Shown one piece after another: positions 7,901 to 11,942 of a DNA stretch of 31,006 nucleotides. Made by a program: the position numbers and the translations under genes. Numbering within the stretch: the first letter of the stretch is position 1; each line of letters begins with the position of its first letter. The notes beneath the pieces are model-generated. The model worked only from the letters and a program-made list of their open reading frames with translations, had not been told where the DNA came from and made no database searches. The DNA is from Treponema sp. (GTDB taxonomy: Bacteria > Spirochaetota > Spirochaetia > Treponematales > Breznakiellaceae): assembly GCA_009780285.1 (NCBI GenBank), contig WRAL01000002.1:1-31006 (forward strand). The letters run 5' to 3'.

Positions 7901-10318
7901 GTTATCGCCTCTCTGCCTACAGTATCGCCCGGAGCGATACGAAAGTCAACCGCCCAAGGAGGGAAAACAATGACAAGGCTCGTGATTCATAGAACGAAGT
8001 CCGGTGGATCGCGGCTACTTTTGATGAAGTCGCGGGGCGCGTGGAGCGACGCGGAACATCCCAGGGACGAGGGCGGAAGGTTTTCAGGAAACGGCGGCGT
8101 AAGGGACTCGGGTAAAATGGCCGATCTTAACGGCATGGCGAGCAGCGGCGGATATTCGGCGAGTTTGACGGTTTCGAGCGAGGGCGCGACGAGGGCCAAG
8201 GCAATCGAGGCGCTTGACGCGCTTGCCGGCAAGGAGCTTGTCAACGACGAGACGGGCATCAAGGCCGTAATAAGCAGCGGGCAGCGAAACAAGATCGTAA
8301 GCAATGCGGCTCAGGAAAAATCCGAGTCAAACGGATTTGACAGAAAGAAGCATTTTGCGGTTGCCGGCATCATGGATAAGGCCTGGAAGAACGCATCCCT
8401 CGCCGAAACCCACGAAGATAGAAAACAGGGCGGAAATATAGCGTCCATAAAACGTTTTGAGACTCCAATCATGCTTGACGGAGAATTGGCAGTGGCATAC
8501 ATCACGGCGAAGGAATCCGTGGAGCACGGGCACAGGATTTACTCTCTGGAGCTACAGGATATTAAAAAACCCGCCGGGAAGGGTGGCAGACCCATTACGC
8601 GTACCACACCGGCGGGTTTAGAGACCGTGGGCAAGTCGGGCAACGCGCAGCAAGGGCGCGCCGTGACCACGGCTTCTTGCGACGACGAGAATAAAATCAC
8701 GTCGTCGCTATTATTATCGCAAAAGCCCGTCGCAAAGTCAACCGCCCAAGGAGGGAAAACAATGACAAGGCTTGTGATTCAAAGAACGAAGTCCGGCGGA
8801 TCACGGCTGCTTTTGATGAAGTCAAAGACGGCGTCGGAGAAAAAGGACTCGGGGCCGAAAACAGGCGACCTGGAGCGCCTGCGCGGGCTTATTCTTGTGC
8901 ATCTTGAGGCGCAGGAAGACGGCGAGATGAAAAAGGCCGGCCTTCCCGTCGGCACGATCCGCGACCGCAAAGGCGGAATGAAGTTCGTCAAGGTGGCGCC
9001 GGGCAAGTGGCGGCCCAAGTACGACGGCCAGACTCGCGGAGCGGCGCAGGCCGTCGCCGCGATCAAAAAGAAAATCGCCGAGGCGAAGGACGCGCGGGAA
9101 ATGCTGAACATCGTTATGGAAAACCGCGACAGGTTCAGCGACAAAAACGGCAACCCGCTTCCCTTCGTGCAGGAGCTTAGCGCCTGCGTCAACGAAAAAG
9201 GCGACGCTTTGGAAGCGGAAAGCGCCGCGACGGCGAAGGCGAAAAAGAGCGAGGCGGCGAAGAAAAAAAAAGGCGAAGGCCAAGGAAAAGCCGAGCGGGT
9301 CAGGCGCGCCATCGAGCGGGGCATAAAAGAATGGAAGGCCGGGAACGATACGGCCTGGGAAGCGTTCGCCGTAATGCGGGCCTTCGGCGCGACTGACGAT
9401 GAGGCGAGGGAAGCCTTCGGGCTGAAACCGCAGGGGCCGGGATCGTTCGCGGACGCGATGATGGACGAGATTGGCGTGGACGTCAACAAAAAAGTCGGCC
9501 CGGCGCAGCCGAAAAGCAAGCCGGAGGCGTTCGCTGAAAAACGAGCCGGCTTGACGCCGAAGGAAAAAGAGGGCACTCTGAAGGGAAGCGGGCCGGGCGC
9601 CTATTCCAAGAAGCGCAAGGAAGGCGCGCTTTGGGCGAAGGAGGCCAAGGAAGCCGACGGCGCCCTGCGCGGAGCCTGCGGAGAGGCATGGCGGAACGCC
9701 GCCAAGGAAGAGCGCAAGGCTCTGTTCGACTACACGATAAATTCCGGAGAGTGCAACAGGCCGCTTCGGGGCTACGACAAGGACTGGGCAAACTTCAAGG
9801 GAGCTCCCCCGGTCGATCCCGACAACGAGGGAAAGGGCGAGGCGATAGGCCTTATGACGGGGCTCATAGAAAAATCGTCCTACGATTTCGACGTCTGGCT
9901 TCAGCGGGGGGTGGACGAGACGGCCAGCGCGGCCCTCTTTCTCGGTGTTTCCGAGAAGGAGCTTGAAAGCTGGACGCAGATTGACATGAGCAAGGCGCTC
10001 AAGGGCAAGATGGTAACCGATCAAGGATTCGCCTCATGCGGGAGCGCGAAGGGAGCCGGATTCAGCAAGGCCCCGTATATATTCAACGTGTACTGTCCCA
10101 GGGGGACGCGCATGATGTACGCCGAGCCATTCTCCAATTACGGGAAAGGCGGCAAGCTGGATTGGGACGGCGCGGCCGGACAGTCCGACTTTGGCTCGGA
10201 GTGCGAGACTATCATCCAAAGGGGAACGACCTTTAAGATAACGAAGGCCGAGATGAAGGCCGGAAAATGCTACTTCGACGTGGAAGTGGTGGCGCAGATA
10301 AAGGGGGCAACGAAATGA
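4937..10318 (+). CDS. giant polyvalent protein: PBECR2-like, DdrB/ParB-like, PBECR-type, LPD3-like and ADP-ribosyltransferase domains
   Basis: 1793 residues; start overlaps the previous stop. Order: MTRLVI leader (1-22); GLPVGTI...KVAPGKW module (about 46-138); PBECR2-like nuclease (about 210-332); DdrB/ParB-like domain (about 402-785; VVISGNNRTMSSKIAARKG); HPRDEGGRF linker (805); a second PBECR-type domain (about 822-989; FGIKHIIRQRH); second leader at 1012; HPRDEGGRF (1041); LPD3-like domain (about 1060-1211; HRIYSLELQDI); third leader at 1276; second KVAPGKW module (about 1326-1418); then an ART domain (about 1549-1793) with R1657, the SCGS Ser at 1700 and an E-x-E pair, E1755 and E1757, the R-S-E signature. 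It reads as three cassettes fused in frame. A coupled four-Cys protein and an ARH follow. ART should modify a target using NAD; the target is unknown. Confidence 0.75.
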   Translation: MTRLVIQKTRSGGSRLLLLKSKVAPARKGVGLEHLRKLIMDHLATLEDGEMKKAGLPVGTIRDRKGGMKFVKVAPGKWRPKYDGQTRGAAQAVAAIKRKIAEAKDAREMLNIVMENRDRFSDKNGNPLPFVQELSAYVREKGDGMEVRDAKAAQEAKAQRRAERVRQKAEKEKQAREVAEILAERGGESGNGPTDERARLKKKFEDMAEPMEVVLFNRENYDRLFPGGKAETPLGEMKLGENQYEKIKAMNRQRLLGAMKQVLSDPLVVYESEGAKVYAKPLTDKGKPKTVVSVVVDRDGINVSISTHQKDLENVLRKIEKGGVLYEKDAAQNGGRAHAPKERDNGPAEPTPNAGSHGGSLETGNRDRHSPTSSPESGEKSSGLAALRQKYRSGKSVEGDEDEIAVGKEIVSGRWRLVESDAPSASHDETTFRKTEGFPANEDGSTINDRDYEKDKAAQEAVLEIASDYDMQALSFDSPVVVTSDGVVISGNNRTMSSKIAARKGTDKKYVEALRKKAKKFGFDAEQVGEFRHPRVVFETAENEGYSTRQFARFNESNKKAMNPIEAAVKVSKTIGARTVESVAEKMSEHDTLGELYADRKAVSDIFNVLQRDGVIGQFDRPQYATEDGITGAGKEFLETALIGSVINEANIRGLNREGCKSIRQKLVRAITPLIENRGMDGYSIAGELNRAVDIAIQVATRKEFASVEEYSKQMNMFSLDDKVSIELAKRLEGTQKEFAEFMQTVNGGLKHAANGEADIFIGEVETKDAILERLLSAGAVKKAVSGAFAFFRRLAKALFDESKHPRDEGGRFSAQDKEAAAALEGRSKGGYPIALADMKTLSGVLESGKSAVIRSTELGDVHIDQGEAKQRSFGIKHIIRQRHLNDGKTADEITSLLVLLADTVRDGVISREVKATDSAGRDIGRYDLQKNGIVAVISKTRDDKNERFVITGFDAVDKEEATDAIKTGIARYGYAPEFSYFRKQVGAVIASLPTVSPGAIRKSTAQGGKTMTRLVIHRTKSGGSRLLLMKSRGAWSDAEHPRDEGGRFSGNGGVRDSGKMADLNGMASSGGYSASLTVSSEGATRAKAIEALDALAGKELVNDETGIKAVISSGQRNKIVSNAAQEKSESNGFDRKKHFAVAGIMDKAWKNASLAETHEDRKQGGNIASIKRFETPIMLDGELAVAYITAKESVEHGHRIYSLELQDIKKPAGKGGRPITRTTPAGLETVGKSGNAQQGRAVTTASCDDENKITSSLLLSQKPVAKSTAQGGKTMTRLVIQRTKSGGSRLLLMKSKTASEKKDSGPKTGDLERLRGLILVHLEAQEDGEMKKAGLPVGTIRDRKGGMKFVKVAPGKWRPKYDGQTRGAAQAVAAIKKKIAEAKDAREMLNIVMENRDRFSDKNGNPLPFVQELSACVNEKGDALEAESAATAKAKKSEAAKKKKGEGQGKAERVRRAIERGIKEWKAGNDTAWEAFAVMRAFGATDDEAREAFGLKPQGPGSFADAMMDEIGVDVNKKVGPAQPKSKPEAFAEKRAGLTPKEKEGTLKGSGPGAYSKKRKEGALWAKEAKEADGALRGACGEAWRNAAKEERKALFDYTINSGECNRPLRGYDKDWANFKGAPPVDPDNEGKGEAIGLMTGLIEKSSYDFDVWLQRGVDETASAALFLGVSEKELESWTQIDMSKALKGKMVTDQGFASCGSAKGAGFSKAPYIFNVYCPRGTRMMYAEPFSNYGKGGKLDWDGAAGQSDFGSECETIIQRGTTFKITKAEMKAGKCYFDVEVVAQIKGATK
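5074..5350 (+). repeat. direct repeat, copy 1 (KVAPGKW module)
   Basis: About 277 bp nearly identical to 8914-9190, offset 3840 bp, a multiple of three. It encodes the GLPVGTI...VAPGKWRPKYDGQ module and the helix after it. DNA identity is much higher than protein constraint needs, so the duplication is recent or maintained by recombination. Confidence 0.85.
5899..6043. other. nested inverted repeats upstream of junction motif C
   Basis: GGGCGGCGTCCT (5899-5910) pairs with AGGATGCCGCCC (5919-5930), 12 bp with one G-T. ATGGCGG (5934-5940) pairs with CCGCCAT (6037-6043) and encloses GGTTCCC/GGGAACC (5999-6005/6026-6032). The translated segment here is low-complexity, with no recognisable domain. 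Confidence 0.55.
6055..6080 (+). repeat. junction motif copy C
   Basis: Same 26-bp motif. It lies between the PBECR2-like and DdrB/ParB-like modules. Confidence 0.6.
7924..7949 (+). repeat. junction motif copy D
   Basis: Same motif at the end of the second PBECR-type module, seven bases before an AAGGAGGG ribosome binding site. No strong inverted repeat was seen directly upstream of this copy. Confidence 0.6.
7956..7972 (+). promoter_or_regulatory. internal ribosome binding site and in-frame start 1
   Basis: AAGGAGGG (7956-7963) followed by ATG at 7970 in the frame of the giant ORF. It begins a second MTRLVI leader and would give a 782-residue product (LPD3-like plus ART parts). The strength and spacing match real gene starts in this window. 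Confidence 0.5.
8567..8708. other. strong inverted repeats upstream of junction motif E
   Basis: Three perfect stems in a row: AAACCCGCCGG/CCGGCGGGTTT (8567-8577/8609-8619), CCGTGG/CCACGG (8625-8630/8667-8672) and GCGACGACG/CGTCGTCGC (8679-8687/8700-8708). They lie inside coding sequence just after the LPD3-like domain. Confidence 0.6.
8716..8741 (+). repeat. junction motif copy E
   Basis: Same motif with ATCGCAA instead of ATCGCCC. It is seven bases upstream of the AAGGAGGG that precedes the third MTRLVI leader. Confidence 0.55.
8748..8764 (+). promoter_or_regulatory. internal ribosome binding site and in-frame start 2 (ART module)
   Basis: AAGGAGGG followed by ATG at 8762, in frame. The product would be a 518-residue protein with the KVAPGKW module, a charged linker and the ART domain. 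The 20 bases before this ATG are identical to those before the ATG at 7970. Confidence 0.5.
8914..9190 (+). repeat. direct repeat, copy 2 (KVAPGKW module)
   Basis: Near-identical partner of 5074-5350, here leading into the ART-bearing part of the protein. Recombination between the copies would delete 3840 bp and leave the reading frame intact. Confidence 0.85.
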
Positions 10319-10536
10319 GCGAGCGAAAGCCGCGCTGGGAAGGCGAGATGTGGGCCACGACCCAGCCGAACGCGAGGGCCTGCGCGACCTGCGCGCACAG
10401 GCCAAGCGAGTACGACGGCGAGACGCTGGATCGAGCGGACACGGACAATTGCCGGATATTTAGGAGCCCTGAATCCAAGCCGGACGACGTGTACTGGCGA
10501 GGCGCGGACTGCAAGCATTATATGGAGGCGCAATGA
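10315..10536 (+). CDS. four-cysteine miniprotein, unknown, between ART and ARH
   Basis: 73 residues. Its ATG overlaps the previous stop (ATGA, 10315-10318) and its stop overlaps the ARH start (ATGA, 10533-10536), so the three genes are translationally coupled. CATC (residues 23-26) with single Cys residues near 46 and 66 suggests a small metal-binding or disulphide-stabilised fold. The C terminus, KPDDVYWRGADCKHYMEAQ, resembles small hypothetical proteins I associate with phage genomes, but no function is known to me. It could be an adaptor or accessory immunity factor of the ART/ARH unit; that is inference from position. Confidence 0.75.
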   Translation: MSERKPRWEGEMWATTQPNARACATCAHRPSEYDGETLDRADTDNCRIFRSPESKPDDVYWRGADCKHYMEAQ

Positions 10537-11477
10537 GCGTCTCGGCGCGGCCCGGCCTCGGCCCGGAGGCGTCCCTTCTGCTGGGCCTGGCCGTCGGCGA
10601 CGCGCTGGGCGTCCCGGTCGAGTTCATGGAGAGGGGCGCTTTCCTCGTAACGGGTATGCGGGGCCACGGGACGCACGGGCAGCCGCCGGGAACATGGTCG
10701 GACGACGCGTCGCTGGCCCTGTGCATGGCCGACTCGCTCTCGCGCGGATTCGATATCGCGGACATGGCCTGGAATTTCGTGGCCTGGCGACGCGAGGGAA
10801 GGTTCGCGGCGCGGGGGGAGGTTTTCGACATAGGCGGCGCGACGGCGAAGGCCATTGCCAGGCTCGCCGCCGGCGTCCCCCCCGAGGAATCGGGCGAGAG
10901 GGACGAGGCGAGCAACGGCAACGGCTCGCTCATGCGGATCGCGCCCCTTGTCTTCCATTCCGCCGGAAGGCCGCCGGAAGAGCGCCTCGCCCTGGCCGGA
11001 GCCGCGTCCTCCATAACCCACGCCCACCCGTGGTCGGTGGCCGCCTGCCACGTCCTTGTCGAGTACCTTGCGAAGCTCCTTGATGGAAAGGAAAAGGTCG
11101 CGGCCTACGACGAGCTGCGCTCGGAGCTTGGGAAGGCGGATATCCCCGGCATGGAAAAGTTAGCCCGAGTCCTGAAGGGGGACGTAAGGGACGTCCCCGA
11201 GTCGGGGATTAAATCCGGCGGCTTCGTCGCGGACACGCTGGAGGCGGCGCTCTGGTGCTTTCTTTTATCGAAAAGCTACGAGGAGGCCGTTCTGAGGGCC
11301 GTCAACCTTGGCGACGACTCGGACACCACGGCCGCCGTGGCCGGCGCGATGGCCGGGCTTTTTTACGGGGCCGAGGGGATTCCCCGCGAGTGGATCGACG
11401 CGCTTGCCGGGCTTGACGTCATACTGCGCGTAGCCCAGGGACTCGCCGGCCGGCCCGGCTTTTCGGGGGCATCCTGA
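10533..11477 (+). CDS. ADP-ribosylglycohydrolase family protein (ARH/DraG type)
   Basis: 314 residues. The family removes ADP-ribose from modified proteins or nucleic acids, using two bound metal ions. Family motifs seen: GLAVGDALGVPVEF near the N terminus; WSDDA (SDDA at 56-59, in place of the usual TDDT metal motif); NGNGSLMRIAPL (about 130); THAHPWS (about 168); and LGDDSDTTAAV with D261, D262 and D264, the second metal-binding cluster. The length is normal for the family and the core looks intact. It is coupled to a four-Cys miniprotein and to the ART-bearing giant protein, so its likely job is to reverse or neutralise that ART. ARH-fold immunity against an ART toxin has a precedent in the T6SS Tre1/Tri1 pair. 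Confidence 0.88.
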   Translation: MSVSARPGLGPEASLLLGLAVGDALGVPVEFMERGAFLVTGMRGHGTHGQPPGTWSDDASLALCMADSLSRGFDIADMAWNFVAWRREGRFAARGEVFDIGGATAKAIARLAAGVPPEESGERDEASNGNGSLMRIAPLVFHSAGRPPEERLALAGAASSITHAHPWSVAACHVLVEYLAKLLDGKEKVAAYDELRSELGKADIPGMEKLARVLKGDVRDVPESGIKSGGFVADTLEAALWCFLLSKSYEEAVLRAVNLGDDSDTTAAVAGAMAGLFYGAEGIPREWIDALAGLDVILRVAQGLAGRPGFSGAS

Positions 11478-11479
11478 AG

Positions 11480-11551
11480 ATGGACATCGACGCCTTCAAG
11501 GAAAAGGCGTTCGATCAAGGGAACAAGGGCGGGGTTTTAAGCAAGTCTTGA
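11480..11551 (+). CDS. very short ORF after ARH (23 codons), doubtful
   Basis: ATG two bases after the ARH stop, reading MDIDAFKEKAFDQGNKGG and ending LSKS. The composition is protein-like and the spacing suits coupling, but there is no clear ribosome binding site and the length is minimal. It may be the remnant of a longer gene cut off when the promoter/RNA cassette at 11571 arrived. Confidence 0.25.
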   Translation: MDIDAFKEKAFDQGNKGGVLSKS

Positions 11552-11570
11552 AACTATGCCATGAAAGGGC

Positions 11571-11599
11571 TTGCGCGCTTTTCGCCGATAGCGTATACT
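11571..11599 (+). promoter_or_regulatory. sigma70-type promoter upstream of RNA element 2
   Basis: TTGCGC (11571-11576), 17-base spacer, TATACT (11594-11599). Expected start near 11606. It drives RNA element 2 and, by readthrough, the head operon. Confidence 0.75.
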
Positions 11600-11605
11600 T
11601 TCGGC

Positions 11606-11732
11606 ATAGACCATAGGCGGGATTTCCCGCTTTGACAATTTAACCCTTGCGCCTCTAGCCGTGCGAGGGGCCGGCGTCGCGAAAACGGGCCGGGCTTTTC
11701 CTTTTCGGAGGGAAAGCCCGGCCCGTTTTTTT
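11606..11732 (+). ncRNA. structured RNA element, copy 2
   Basis: Same architecture as copy 1: GCGGG/CCCGC hairpin (11617-11630), the conserved block from CAATTTAACCC to CGAAAACGGGCC, and a terminator stem with seven T. In the conserved block only about three bases differ from copy 1. In the terminator stem an A-T pair becomes G-C and a T-G pair becomes C-G, so the fold is preserved. It precedes the 55-residue gene and the head protease. Confidence 0.6.
11687..11732 (+). terminator. intrinsic terminator ending RNA element 2
   Basis: GGGCCGGGC (11687-11695) pairs perfectly with GCCCGGCCC (11716-11724). The inner TTTTCCT/AGGGAAA stem and a six-base loop complete it, followed by G and seven T. 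Confidence 0.8.
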
Positions 11733-11774
11733 GTCTCCGCGCGGCGGCGAGGGAAAGGAGAGGGAGGGCGATCG

Positions 11775-11942
11775 ATGCCGGAGCTAATCAAATGGGTAAG
11801 CTGCGACGGAAAAACCTATTGCTGGGACAAAACCGCCCGCAAGGTCGTGGAGGTGAAAATCACCGCTGTCCCTCTTGAGGACGTTCCGAAGATCGTTCTC
11901 GCGACTATGTTCGGAACCGAGGAAGAGGAAGAGGGAAAATGA
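11775..11942 (+). CDS. 55-residue protein of unknown function
   Basis: ATG at 11775 behind a purine-rich GGAGAGGGAGGG. The protein is a short beta-rich domain (KTYCWDKTARKVVEVKI) ending in an acidic tail of five Glu. Its stop overlaps the ATG of the head protease (ATGA, 11939-11942), so it belongs to the head operon and is the first gene after RNA element 2. No family recognised. The small size and position would allow a regulatory or assembly-accessory role, without direct evidence. Confidence 0.7.
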   Translation: MPELIKWVSCDGKTYCWDKTARKVVEVKITAVPLEDVPKIVLATMFGTEEEEEGK

